A stretch of 64,000 nucleotides of DNA from Cryptomeria japonica (taxonomy: Eukaryota > Streptophyta > Pinopsida > Cupressales > Cupressaceae), in the NCBI RefSeq assembly GCF_030272615.1, contig NC_081409.1, forward strand, positions 526,430,975 through 526,494,974, given 5' to 3'. The position numbers and the translations under genes were made by a program. Below the pieces are notes generated by a model. It made no database searches. It was not told the DNA's origin and worked only from the letters and a program-made list of their open reading frames with translations. Shown piece by piece: positions 1 to 11,850 of the stretch; the first letter of the stretch is position 1, and the number at the start of each line of letters is the position of its first letter.

Positions 1-830
1 CGGAGGTATAAAGCATAAAAGTGCATCGAAGTAACATCGAGATTTTGAGAGGAATAGAAAAAGGCTATTCCAACCCTCGATGAAGATTAAAGCGCCTGCG
101 GGGATGTCAGTGTGACTTATACCGATAAAGTAACATGAAGTGAAGACTCATCAGGACATCGGGAGGAGAAGTTTTATTCTATGCCGAATCTCGATAGGAC
201 TGTTATGGCGGATGGTGAGTTGCAAAGAGTTCTTCAAGGTGCATTATGCCGATAATGCAGAAAGCTAAGTCAGAATGCAGATCGAAATGTTGAGGTCATC
301 AAGGCATCAGAGGGACATAAAATGAACTATGCCGATACCCAATGGGTTAAGTAAAAAAAACTAAAGGCGGGTGTATCGGGGAGAGTTATACCGATGGATC
401 ATGAAAACAAAAAGCAGAGCTGAAACTGAAGAAGTATCCATCAGGATAAAATGAACCATCGGGATAGGAGGAAAATTGCTATCCTGAGACTCAATGATTT
501 GGTTGGGATAGCTTGTGCCGATCAGAAGGTAAGAAGCAGTAAAGTCATAAAAAATGGCACCAAACAATTGAATCATCGGAAAAAGTTGTCAATTAGCCGT
601 TGAAGGTCTTGATGTGAAAAACTGACAAGATGGCTTCCATTAAATGCATCCATTGGGTAAGTTTGATGCCACATGAAATAGATCCATCAATATTTTAGTA
701 ATTAAGTACAGGATTAGACTCCTCGGGGATATATAGCTAGTGTTGCACAAAAACATTTTGCACAAAGTTATTGTAGAAGTTATCAGGTGTTCATTGAGAA
801 ATATTTTGACTTAATGAGCATAGAGAAAAG
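1..830 (+). repeat. GypB LTR, 3' part (copy A)
   Basis: This stretch aligns along its whole length with 4545-5340 and 35297-36120, which lie inside the two other GypB LTRs. It is therefore the downstream part of an LTR whose start lies outside the window. It carries the same TATATA box (730-735) about 110 bp before the first ATG of ORF1. Many CG dinucleotides seen in the sister copies have become TG or CA here, as expected for a methylated, ageing repeat. The exact 3' LTR border is not resolved, because no clear tRNA-complementary primer site is visible between the TATA box and the ATG. Confidence 0.8.
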
Positions 831-841
831 AACTTGTAGAG

Positions 842-3710
842 ATGGAAGGGTCAAGCTCAAAAGAGAAGTGGAAGATCATTGAAATATCCAATAGCACATC
901 AAAAAAATTGAAGGGTGAAGTCAGTGAGGCTTAAAGGAAATTAAATCAAGATATGATAGATCAGATGGGCTCTCCAGGAGCTAGGTCACGCAGAGCCAAG
1001 GTGGATTTGCCTATTCGCGACTGGCTGGAAGATAGATACAGAGAAATTGGATATGTATGGACAACAGTGTGAGGGCACAAGTTGTTTCTTTTCCATTACT
1101 GCCGCAGGGATGAGCCCATGCCAATTTCAAACCCATGGAGCACTCATTGAGGTAAACTCATGGTACCTAATGCCTTTGTAAATATTGATTTATTGAAGCT
1201 CCTGGTAAGACAGTATGATACAAACAAGCAGTGCATTTTGTTGCCTGACGGGACTGCTTTAGTTCACTTTGCAGTAGCTACAATTCAGGAGGTTTTTGTA
1301 GTGGATCTTGAGGTGAATGCACCCTTATCTTTTGTGGATTTGGAAGAGGAATACAAAAAAATGGATACTACATACCAGGGTTGGAACCTTTCTATCCACA
1401 AAGAAAAGAATGGGAGGCTAACAGAGCAGGATTGTCCTCCTTATGATATGACCATTTTCAAGAAATATTTATAGTATACATATATGGCATGTGGTCAGGT
1501 TGGAGGAGTTGAAGCTCCTAATGTAGAAAACATGGGACCATTGGTTTTAGCAGCAGATATTCAGAGACACGAGCCTAGAGCTTTTGATTTTTCTTCATAC
1601 CTGGTGGATAGACTTCATGAAGGCTTCCTGAACTTGAAAGAAAATCCAGACAAACACTTTAAGCATTATTCTCTCTTAATGCACATTATTTTATTTTATG
1701 GGAGATTTGGAGGGTTATGGCTAGGGGGTTTGAATGTAAATACAGTTGGGATAAATGGACAAGATCAACCAATTTAGTTATGGATTTCTCTCTGGGATTA
1801 TAGATATGTAAATTCTAATTACATCAAATTTGAAGGATTCTTTGTTAAGCCAATTTTCTTTCTCTTTGGTGAGCCTCTGTGGGGATTATTTTCTGAGGAT
1901 GTAAAGAGGTTTCTTAGGCCTCATGAGCACAAAAATCCAAAGGTTAATCACAATTGGTGTGATTGGTACTCATGCCAAAATTTCACCTTTGTTCGGTACT
2001 ATGGATTTGAAGGTTACCCCTATGTGCTACCGAAGCCTGCACCGCATAGGATTTATTTTTTGGAAATTATAAGGCAACTAAGTGTCTCTAATGCCAAATA
2101 TTTTGGAGGTGCGCACAAGCAAGCCTTTCTCCCTAGCACACTTCATTTCCTGGATTTCACAATTGTATCTACTATAGCATACGAGGCTATTGATAGGAAA
2201 CTGGTGGATGAGTACAACCTGTTCTAGCACACATCCAGAATGAATTATGATCATGAGGGCTACATCCACATGTGCAGGAAGAGACAAGGGTTGGGAGATT
2301 ACCTTCATCAGGAGGATGAATTGAGGACATCTGTAAAAATAAGGAAGTGGAGGAGCTTGCAGAGGTTATGGAGACCTTGGAGAAGAAACTGGAGAAGAGA
2401 AGATAGAGATTAGAAAACCTTGAGGTAGAGCCAGTTCAAAGTGATTCAGGGGAGAACAAAGTAGTTTCCAAACTCCATGCACCTGAGAAAGATAAGGAGC
2501 CAGAAGCACAGGATAAGCTCCTTGTTGTGCTAAATGTACAAATAGATGAAAGGATGACAGAGCACACTTCATTTGTTTCAGATGATCAATTCATCAAGTC
2601 TAAGGAGTTTAAGTCCTTCTTATACCACTATAAAGGGAAGAAGCTGAGGGAAGCAATGCCTAATATCACACCAAAAAATAAGGAGGAAATGTTGCAGAAG
2701 CTTAAGGTTGATATTGATTCAGAAGTGGAGACAATGATCCCTCAGAGGGGGAGGCAATTGCTAGTGGAAGCAGGTATTATTCTTTTCCCAAGATGGGATT
2801 TGAGTGCATCATTTATTTTTGACAGTCTATTACATGCAGATAATAAGGACTTCAAGTTGGATGTCCAAGGGGTTAATGATATATTCATCAGAGTAAGATA
2901 TGATCCAGATGAACAAGCAATGTTGTTATGGGCATTGTACCCCTTGAATAAAAGGCCAAAAATCATAGATGTGGATAAAGCCTTTGGTCATATGATGACC
3001 CTGAAAGTTGGAGAGGTGGATCCTATGGTCACTGCTGACATAGGTATTGATATCTCAAAATTAAATAAGGCTTAGATGAAACATGAGATAGTAGAGAAAA
3101 ATAAATATAAGGCCTTATATGAGGAAACCCTTAAAAGGAGTGGGCATCCAATCCCCCAGATTACTGATTTAGGAAGCCACTAGAAGAAGAAGTTTAAAAA
3201 ATTAGCTTATGAGCACACTAAGTTGAAGAAGGAGATGAAGAGCAACAGGGTTGATATTGCTTGTGTATTGATGAGTAAAAGATATGATAACATGGAGAAG
3301 GCATTGGATGAATTCTGGGGTGTATATCAGAGGAACATGGACAATATGGTTTCTAACACTAGAATTTGAGATAGACTCAACCTGGTGTTACAAGATGCAT
3401 TTACTAGGGAAATAGTAAAGAAAAAGGTTTAGGGTTTGCTTGTCACACATGATGAATTTACAAAGGAATTGAAATCTGAATTTGACAAGTGCCAGCAAAT
3501 TGTTCAGCATGGGGTTCTCAGTTTGGTAGACGATGCATGTGTAATTAAGGATAAGATCGTATGGCTTTCTGAGTGTAAGTCTTTACTTAGTGTAGCCCAA
3601 ACCATTGCCAAGACGGATACTCTTAATATGAATGACACAACCAATCAGTTGAAGAACTTCTACGTGATCAAGAATGCAACCAGGGATGCAGTATTCAACG
3701 CTACAACTTA
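842..3710 (+). pseudogene. GypB ORF1 (pre-gag ORF), copy A, broken
   Basis: This is one of three copies of a long sense ORF lying between the LTR and gag of GypB. It starts at the ATG at 842 with a short Ser/Lys-rich head (MEGSSSK). A globular part follows with a block around DGTALVHFAVATIQEV and a second block around RAFDFSSYLVDRLHEGFL. The C-terminal third (about 2530-3700) is charged and probably coiled coil. In-frame stops and small shifts (for example near 934, 1483, 1777, 2227 and 3075) break it. The family is unknown to me. The spacing of conserved blocks in the first part is reminiscent of plant mobile domain or putative plant transposon protein domains, but this is only an impression. 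All GypB gag-pol is deleted downstream of it. Confidence 0.7.
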
Positions 3711-3729
3711 CATCCCCAGAAAGAGCCAT
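3711..3729 (+). other. Deletion junction and polypurine tract before GypB LTR
   Basis: The end of ORF1 copy A is fused directly to the last bases of a GypB body. The stretch TCCCCAGAAAGAGCCAT recurs just before the 3' LTR at 34481. The junction shares the bases TACA with both parents, so the whole gag-pol of copy A was probably lost by short-homology deletion. The purine run AGAAAGAG is the probable plus-strand primer site. Confidence 0.65.
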
Positions 3730-5300
3730 TGTTAGCACACATTTTTGCAAAATTTTATGTGCTATTATGAGAGCATTTACTGTGGGTTTGCATGTGCAGG
3801 AACCTTATTAGCATGAGTAAAGTTCTCTAAGGATCAGTTATTTCAGGAGTGTCAAGGTATCACTTGGGCACACTAAGGGCATGTACTAAGTATAGACTGC
3901 ACAAGGAATCCAGTATGGGAGCATTTATCAGTGGAGAAATCATTATGGTATAATCTAAGGTTTTTTTTCAGTATGTATCAGACCCTGTGGGATAGCTGGG
4001 ATCACTATTATTCATTGTGGATGGCTCATTTTTTCAAAACTGCAAAATTTCAATCATCGACATAACTAGTCCCAATGAAACGGCATTGGAAAGCAAAAGA
4101 AGGATCATCGGCATGACATTTACCGATAAATCAGAAGGAAAATTTATTGGAGCACTTAAAAAATATTCAGCATGGTGCGCACTCTTGGAGAAGTCATACC
4201 ATCAGGATAACTTGTTCCAATGAGGCAGAAGGAGATTGTTTTTCTATCGGCAAGTATCAGCTTATCGGAAAAGTGTAAAATTTTCTATACTTATAACCTA
4301 TGAGGCTATCATTGTAACTTGTAATGATGAGAAGCCAGTGTAGATCATGGACTTATAGCATCAAGAGATCAAAAATAATGAAAAAACTATATCCCGATAC
4401 CTGATGACTTAAAGAAACTGAAGGCGGGTTCATTGGATAAAATGACCATACCGGAATAGTGCAAAAATAGTTAGGCCAATCCCCAATTACATGGAGAATA
4501 GGAAGGCAGAACCATCGGTATTACCTATATTGATAAAATAGACTCAGAGGTATAAAGCATAAAAGTGCATTGGAGTAACATCGAGACTTCAGGAGGAATA
4601 GAAAAAGGCTATTTCGACCCCCGATGAAGATAAAAGTGCCTGCGGGGATATCGGTGTGAATTATACCGATAAAGTAACATGAAGTGAAGACTCATCAAGA
4701 CATCGGGAGGAGAAGTTTTATGCTATGCCAAATCCCGATAGGACTATTACGGTGGATGGTGAGTTGCAAGGAGTTTTTTGGGGTGTGTTATGCTGATAAC
4801 ACAAGAAGCTAAGTCAGAATACGGATTGAAATGTTGAGGTCATCGAGGCATCATAGGGGCATAAAATGAACTATGCCAATACAAATATCGGGGAGAGTTA
4901 TACCGATGGATCGTAAAAACAAAAAGCAGAGCCGAAACTAAGGAAGTATCCATTGGGATTAAATGAACCATCGGGATAGGAGAAAAATTGTTATCCCAAG
5001 ACCCAATGATTTGGTTGGGATAGCTTGTGCCGATCAGAAGGTAAGAAGCAGTAAAGTTGAAAAAAATGGTGCCAAACAATTGAATCATTGGAAAATGTCG
5101 CCGATTAGCCGTTGAAGGTCTTGATGCGAAAACTGACAAGATGGCTTGCATTAAATGCATCCATTGGGTAAGTCTAATGCCACATGAAACAGATCCATCA
5201 AGATTGTAGTAATTAAGTACAAGATTAGACTCCTTGGGGATATATAGCTAGTGTTGCACAATGATATTTCACAAAAAGTTATTGCAGAAGTTATCAAGTG
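3730..5300 (+). repeat. GypB LTR (shared between copies A and B)
   Basis: The LTR starts with TGTTAGCACAC, exactly as at 34481, and runs about 1.57 kb. It has a TATATA box at 5241-5246 and the ORF1 ATG at 5353, so the transcription start should lie near 5270. The 3' end is approximate. Sixteen exact CCGAT or ATCGG pentamers lie in it, far more than expected in AT-rich DNA, and further sites look like decayed versions (ATTGG, CCAAT, ATCAG). It is preceded by the 3' end of body A and followed by body B, so it serves as 3' LTR of one and 5' LTR of the other. No coding sequence was found in it. Confidence 0.8.
5241..5246 (+). promoter_or_regulatory. TATA box of GypB LTR
   Basis: TATATA sits in the context GGGGATATATAGCTAG and is conserved in all three LTR copies (730-735, 5241-5246, 36027-36032). 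It lies 107-112 bp upstream of the conserved first ATG, the expected place for the RNA polymerase II start of the element RNA. Confidence 0.6.
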
Positions 5301-5352
5301 TTCATTGAGAAATATTTTGGGTTGCTGAGCATAGAGAAAAGAATTTGTAGAG

Positions 5353-8071
5353 ATGGAAGGGTCAAGCTCAAAAGGGAAGCGGAAGATCGTTGAAATATCC
5401 AGCAGCACGTCAAAAAAATTGAAGGGTGAAGTCAGTGAGGATTGAAGGAAATTAAATCAAGATATGATAGATCAGATGGGATCTCTAGGAGCTAGGTCAC
5501 ACAGAGCCAAGGTGGATTTAACTATTCGTGACCAAATGGAAGATAGAGACAGAGAATTTGGATATGTATGGACAACAGTGTGAGGGCATGAGTTGTTTCT
5601 TTTCCATTACCTGCCGCAAGGATGAGCCCATGCCAATTTCAAACCCGTGGAGGACTCATTTAGGTAAACTTGTGGTACCTAATACCTTTGTAAATATTGA
5701 TTTATTGAAACTCCTGGTAAGACATTATGATACAACCAAGCGGTGCAAGTTGTTGCCCGATGGGACTGCTTTAGTTCACTTTGCAGTAGCCACAATTCAG
5801 GAGGTTTTTGCAGTGGATCTTGGGGCAAATGTGCCATTATATTTTGTGGATTTGGAAGAGGAATATAGAAAAATGGATACTACATACCAAGGTTGGAACC
5901 TCACTATCCACAAAGAAAAGAAGGGGAGGCTAACAGAGCAAGATTGTCCTCCTTATGATATGACCATTTTCAAGAAATATTTATAGTATACATATATGGC
6001 ATGTGGATAGGTTGGAGGATTTGAAGCTCCTGATGTAGAAAACATGGGACCGTTGGTTTTAGCAGTAGATATTCAGAGACGTGAGCCTAGAGCTTTTGAT
6101 TTTGCTTCATACCTAGTGGATAGACTTCATGAAGGCTTCCTGAACTTGAAAGAAAATCCAGATAAGCACTTCAAGCATTATTCACTCTTAATGCACATTG
6201 TTATATTTTATGGGAGATTTAGAGGGTTATGGCCAGGGGGTTTGAATGTAAATACAGTTGGGAAGAATGGACAAGATCAACCAGTTCAGTTATGGGTTTC
6301 TCTCTGGGATTACAGATATGTAAATTCTAATTACATCAAATTTGAAGAATTCTTTGTTAAGCCAATTTTCTTGCTCTTTGGTGAGCCTCTACAGGGATCA
6401 TTTTCTGAGGATGTAAACAGGTTTCTTAGGCCTCATGAGCACAAAAATCCGAAGGATAATCACAATTGGGGTGATTGGTAGGCATGCTAAAATTTCACCT
6501 TTGTTCGGTGCTATGGATTTGAAGGTTACCCCTATGTGCTACCAAAGCCTGCACTGGATAGGATTTCTTTTTTGGAAATCATAAGGCAATTAAGTGTCTC
6601 TAATGCCAAACATTTCAGAGGTGTGCACAAGAAATTCTTTCTCCCTAGCACACTTCATTTCTTGGATTTCAAAATTGTATCTACTATAGCATACGAGGCT
6701 ATTGACAGGAAACTAGTGGATGAGTACAACCTGTTCTAGCACACATCCAGAATGAATTATGATCCTGAGGGCTACATCCACATGTGCAGGAAGAGACAAG
6801 GGTTGGGAGATTACCTTCATTAGGAGGATAAATTGAGGACATGTGTAAAAATAAGGAAGTGGAGGAGCTTGCAGAGGTTATGGAGACCTTGGAGAAGAAA
6901 CTGGGGGAGAGAAGACAAAGACTAGAAAACCTTGAGGGAGAGACAGCTCAAAGTGATTGAGGGGAGAATGAAGTAGTTTCCAAACTCCATGCACCTGAGA
7001 AAGATAAGGAGACAAAAGCATAGGATAAGCTCCTCGTTGTGCTAAATGTAGAAATAGATGAAAGGATGACAAAGCACACTTCATTTGTTTTAGATGATCA
7101 ATTCATCAAGTCTAAGGAGTTTAAGTCCTTCTTATACCACTATAAAGGGAAGAAGTTGAGGGAAGCAATGCCTAATATCACATCAAAAAATGAGGAGGAA
7201 ATGTTTTCAAAAGCTTAAGGTTGATATTGATGCAGAAGTGGAGACAATGATCCCTCAGAGGGGTAGGCAGTTGCTAGTGGAAGCAGGTATTTTTCTTTTC
7301 TTATGATGGGATTTGAGTGCATCATTTATTTTTGACTGTCTATTACATGCAGACAATAAGGACTTCAAGTTGGATGTCCAAGGGGTTAATGATATATTCA
7401 TCGGATCAACATATGATCTAGATGAACAAGCAATGTTGTTATGGGCATTGTACCCCCCAAATAAAAGTCCAAAAATCATAGATGTGGATAAAGCCTTTGG
7501 TCATATGATGACCCTGAAAGTTGGAGAGGTGGATCCTATGGTCACTACTAACATAGGTATTGATATCTCAAAATTCAATAAGGCTCATATGAAACACAAG
7601 ATAGTAGAGAAAAATAAATATAAGGCCTTATATGAGGAAACCCTTAAAAGGAGAGGGCATCCAATCCCTCAGATTACTGATCCAGGAAGCCACTAGAAGA
7701 AGAAGTTTAAAAAATTAGCTTATGAGCACACTAAGTTGAAGAAGGTGATGAAGAGTATCAGGGTTGATATTTCTTGTGTATTGATGAGTAAAAGATATGA
7801 TAACATGGAGAAGGCATTGGATGAATTTTGGGGTGTATATCAAAGGAACATGGACAATATGGTTTCTAGCACCAGAATTCAAGATAGACTCAACCTGTTG
7901 TTACAAGATGCATCGACTAGGGAAAAATTAAAGAAAAAGGTTTAGGGTTTGCTTGTCACACATGATGAATTTACAAAGGAGTTTAAATCTGAATTTGACG
8001 AGTGCTAGCAAATTGTTCAGCATGGGGTTCTCAGTTTGGTAGATGATGTAGGTTTAATTAAGGATAATATC
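5353..8071 (+). pseudogene. GypB ORF1 (pre-gag ORF), copy B, broken
   Basis: Second copy of the pre-gag ORF, in front of the only copy with gag and pol. The same blocks are present: Ser/Lys head at 5353, the DGTALVHFAVATIQ block near 5760, the RAFDFASYLVDRLHEGFL block near 6090, a block around PHEHKNPKDNHNWGDW near 6430, and the charged tail from about 7040. Stops at 5446, 5984, 6479 and 6737 and a shift near 7203 disable it. At 8072 the sequence leaves the alignment with copies A and C and jumps to the gag leader, so the last part of ORF1 is deleted here. Function unknown; comparable in position to ORF1 of legume Ogre elements. Confidence 0.7.
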
Positions 8072-8093
8072 ATGTGGAAATGGTGAAGGTAGG

Positions 8094-9284
8094 AACAGTA
8101 ATAATGGTAATAATAATGGCAATAATAGTGGTGGTGGAAATAATGGGAACAATGGAAATCATGGCAACAATGATGGATTCAATAGAGGAATTATGAACAA
8201 TCAAAACAACCATCATGTTGGCAGACAACCCCTAATCATTGAAAGATATAGACAGTTGGATTTCACTGGCATTGGTGGTTATCCAAATCAGATTACTAAT
8301 GATTTAAGATTAGCAATCCCCAAATTCTCAGGAAATGGAATTGATTCAGCAGAACAACATGTAGTTAATGTAAAAAATATCATTGAAGAATTTGAGGTTC
8401 CTCATGAAGATGTATTCATGAAATTGTTTGTTCAATCTTTGATAGAGGATGTAGGAGAATGGTATAGAAGCCTTCCTGACAGGTGTATTTGCAGCTGGCA
8501 AGAATTTGTAATGTTGTTCTTGGAAGAATTTGGAGATCACAATGATCCTTCATTTGCATCCCATGATTTAACAAGTATAAGGAAGAATCAAAATGAATCA
8601 GTTGCTGAATTTAATAAAAGATTTAAAAAAATATTAAATAGAATACCCAAAGATGTTAGACTAGTTGATTCACTTCTGATTAACTTTTATTTTAGTTCTT
8701 TTGACAGTAGAACCCATTATGAGATTTTGTCTCATAGACCTGATACCTTACAACAAGCATTCAAGACAGCTCCTACTATTGAAAATAATAGGAAGGTGGT
8801 TGGGAAGGTTGCTAAGAGAGATGACCCAAAGTTGTACAACTCCAAGTTTCCCAAGAAATATGATCTTACTCAGATCATGGACATGCTTAAGGACCTAAAG
8901 GGTAAGAAAAATCCTAATGAAAGGCCACCATATAGGAACAATAAGCAAATAAATTACAATAGGCCGAGGTTGCATGACATGCCATATAACACAAATTGGA
9001 AAGATGGAAAACCAGTAAAACCTAATACAAACAAAGAGACTCCTGATCCATTAAAGAAAGCCATAAACTTTGTAGATGAGTATCCATGGTGTGATGTATG
9101 TAATCTGCCTCATGTTGCAGGACAGTGCATGATTGCCCAGGGCTTGATAGAAGAGGAAGATCAGAATGAGGATTATGAACCACCTATGAATGCCCTTTCG
9201 TCTGATCCATATTGGGGAAGGAATGAGGATTTATTTGAAGAAGAAGAATATTTTGATGTGCATCAAAGAATAGAGAATTTGTAA
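8094..9284 (+). pseudogene. gag: GypB gag
   Basis: Capsid-like Gag of a Ty3/gypsy element, which would form the cytoplasmic virus-like particle. The reading frame is open upstream of the ATG at 8193 through an Asn/Gly-rich run starting about 8094, so the N-terminus may lie upstream or this may be a fused leader. A retrotransposon gag domain is recognisable from the sequence around FSGNGIDSAEQHVVNV (from 8320), LIEDVGEWYRSLP (8440) and SVAEFNKRFKKILNRIP (8600). The tail has PWCDVCNLPHVAGQC, a short Cys/His knuckle-like motif near 9090. The 363-codon stretch is intact between 8193 and the stop at 9282; in an active copy it probably continued into the next segment in the same frame. Confidence 0.8.
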
Positions 9285-9713
9285 TATAGTATACAACAGG
9301 TTTTTTCTGATGATGACGAAGATATCCCTACTTTGATAAAATTGTTTTAGGAGGAAGCAATGCCTTCTTTGATAAACTTGACTGAAGAGGAGAAGAAAGA
9401 TTTCACTATTGCAGCCATGGAACAAGTGAAAAGCAATTACCAGCTAAGAAACAAGAATGTCAACAATGAGCAGGGTAAGTCGGTGGGTATTTTTGCTAAG
9501 GTCACAAAATCAGGTGGGACCAGTATTGATACAGCCATGGGCAGGGATGCAAGTGCCAAAAAAGGGAAAGAACCAGAACAGACTAAACAAATGGAAATGC
9601 CAAAGCTGGTCAAGCCAGTGGAGAAAAAACAAATCACTAAGCCTTCTTCAAACTGTGGAACTTTTATGTCTCAAGTGTTGTCTCAGGTAAAAATTTCTAT
9701 GCCCTTGCTTTAA
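9285..9713 (+). pseudogene. GypB gag-protease linker
   Basis: This lies in the same frame as gag, with stops at the end of gag and near 9348. It is Lys/Gln/Glu-rich (for example the stretch around KKGKEPEQTKQMEMPKLVK at 9556-9612) and has no recognisable catalytic motif. It joins gag to the protease and ends with a TAA at 9711. It is most likely the spacer of a Gag-Pol polyprotein. Confidence 0.6.
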
Positions 9714-10380
9714 GTGATGAAATTTCTAGAATATAAGGATGAGACCTTGAAAATTATATCAAATGTTGGTGATTTAAGTAAAGATGCTTCTAAGTTAAAA
9801 GAGGATCCTCCAGTAATTTACTTATGCACATCTATCACAAAAAACCTCACACAAGTTGATCCATTCTATTTGACATTGTTAATTAACAATAAAATGGTCA
9901 AAAACTGTATGATAGATTCAAGGGCAGTAGTGAACATCATGCCTAAAGATGTCATGAGAGAGCTTGGGATGCGTATTGACACACCTTATGGTAAGTGTTG
10001 TGCCATGGACAATAGGTATGTACCTATGGTGGGAATTATGAAAGACGTAGAGTTCAAGTTTCTAGCTGGCCCAGATACCACATATAAGACAAATATCACA
10101 GTGGTGCAAATTCCTGCAAACTATAGAATTTTGTTGTCTAGGCAATGGTCAAATTTGGTGGTTGGTCACGTTCAACTCTATCTATCCTATGCTACTATTC
10201 CAGTAGAAAGGACAACGATGAGGATAAACAGAGAACCAAGATCTCCATACCTCATAGAACGGGTTGATCCTGATGAAGTGACTTGCTTTTTCCATTCTGA
10301 TATGGACAACTTTCAGGTAAGTATTTCTAAACCTTTAGAAATCAATAAAGTTACACAAATAGTTAAACAAAATGAAAATT
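9714..10380 (+). pseudogene. GypB aspartic protease
   Basis: Retropepsin-type protease region that would cut the Gag-Pol polyprotein. The family core is visible as VKNCMIDSRAVVNIMP at about 9897-9944, followed about 70 codons later by IPANYRILLSRQW, the counterpart of the usual ILLGRPW block. The catalytic triplet, normally DSG or DTG, reads DSR, so this copy should be inactive. The frame is the same as gag (frame of 8193) and continues open into the extra RNase H that follows. Confidence 0.75.
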
Positions 10381-10897
10381 TAATTTGGAAGTTATACTTT
10401 GATGGTGCCTGCAGTAAGGAAGGAAATGAAGTAGGAGTTGTACTTATTTCACCTAATGAAAAAAATTTAAATATTATTTCTTGTTAACTTTTGAGTGTAC
10501 TAATAATATTGTTGAATATGAGGCCTTCCTATTAGGACTTAAACTAGCAAATAAACATGGCATTAAGTTACTAATGGTTTATGGTGATTCAGAATTAGCC
10601 ATTTCACAAGTTAGAGGCATATTTCCTGCAAAAAATGAAAAATTAAGAAACTACAAGAATGAAGTTTGGGATTGCATTGAACTATTCGATGCTTTCTCCA
10701 TCAATTGGACTGAAAGATCCAATAATATTTGGGCAGAATTCATGGCTAACTTGTCTATCAAGCATAATGACATCCCTTTGGATGATATTACCCAAGTAGA
10801 AGTCAAGACCAGACCGCCAGTGCCTGACAATGTAAAAAGTTGGCAAGTTTTTGATGATGACAGGGATTTGCTAAAATTCATATTTTGTAAAGATTAG
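10381..10897 (+). pseudogene. GypB additional RNase H located before RT
   Basis: A second RNase H-like domain, of the kind called archaeal-type or aRNH in plant Tat elements, lies between protease and reverse transcriptase. The motifs are LYFDGACSKEGNEVG (first Asp, 10394), NNIVEYEAFLLGLKLA (Glu), LMVYGDSELAISQVRG (second Asp), and RSNNIWAEFMANL, where the last catalytic Asp is replaced by Glu. There is one frameshift near 10483. It is followed without a gap by the linker to RT, so the order protease, RNase H, RT looks native and not a later join. In element Y the matching domain sits after the RT-linked RNase H, which is the usual Tat order. Confidence 0.8.
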
Positions 10898-11008
10898 TAT
10901 GAGCACCAGTGGATTGATTGAAATGGACTTGTGGAGGACAAGGATGGCAAAGCAACTGTAATTGGGTAAGAGGTATAGTAGCTAAAAACAAATAAAATTC
11001 CAAAAGGA

Positions 11009-11850
11009 TTGATAGAGCTTGAAAGAATGTTTGATGATAAAGATGTAGTGAATTTCATACCTAATTTAGGAGGATGTAAGGATGTTGAAAAAATTAACTT
11101 GGGAAGTGAAAGCAACCCAAGAGAAGTATATATTGGAAAAAAGCTCACACCAAAAATCAAAACAGAATTGATTAATCTGCTGAGGAAGTATAGGCACGTT
11201 TTCACTTGGTCATATGATGACCTTAAAGCATATAGGGAAGATTTGTTCCAGCATGAGATACCTTTGAAGCATGCTGCAAAACCTTTTAGAATAAAACAAA
11301 GGTCGATAAACCCTACTTTGGCTCCTGAGATGAAGGAGGAGCTGATGAAAATGAGGAATTCTAGTATTATTGAGCCTATAAGGCACTCAACATGGGTATC
11401 CAATTTGGTCCCAGTCAGAAAAAAGAACAATGACATCAGACTATGTGTGGATTTCAAAAATTTAAACATTTCATCCTTGAAAGATAACTATGCTTTACCT
11501 AACATGGAGGCTCTTTTGCAAAAAATCATAGGCAATGAATTGTTATCTATGATGGATGGCTTCTCAGGCTATAATCAAGTCAAGGTTAGGGAAGCAGAAA
11601 AATTCAAAACTACTTTCACTACACCTTAGGGTACCTATGTCTATGCTACATTCCAGAGGGCTATGTACATGGCCTTTGAGGGTATGATTGATTATATCTT
11701 GGCGATGTACCAGGATGATATGACTGCTTATTCTAAAAGGGCATAAAATCATTGTGATTATCTAGGAAAGATTTTTATTAGAGAATTAGAATATGGCATA
11801 TCTTTGAATCCTAAAAAATGTCATTTTGGGGTTACTAAAGGAAAATTGTT
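11009..11850 (+). pseudogene. GypB reverse transcriptase
   Basis: Ty3/gypsy reverse transcriptase, making cDNA from element RNA in the particle. Visible blocks are FRIKQRSINPTLAPEMKEEL (11286), SNLVPVRKKNNDIRLCVDFK (11399), LLSMMDGFSGYNQVKV (11542), the active-site YQDD (11708-11719), and LNPKKCHFGVTKGKLLGHI (11803). The TAG at 11627-11629 stands where a Trp is normally found. The usual block around FGLxNAG is missing, through an in-frame deletion of about ten codons near 11645. Together these make the copy non-functional. It is in the same frame as the preceding RNase H tail and the following RNase H. Confidence 0.85.

Noticed and set aside
842-3710. ORF1 as a host gene
   Set aside because: Present three times, always directly after the GypB LTR and with the same borders, so it belongs to the element.
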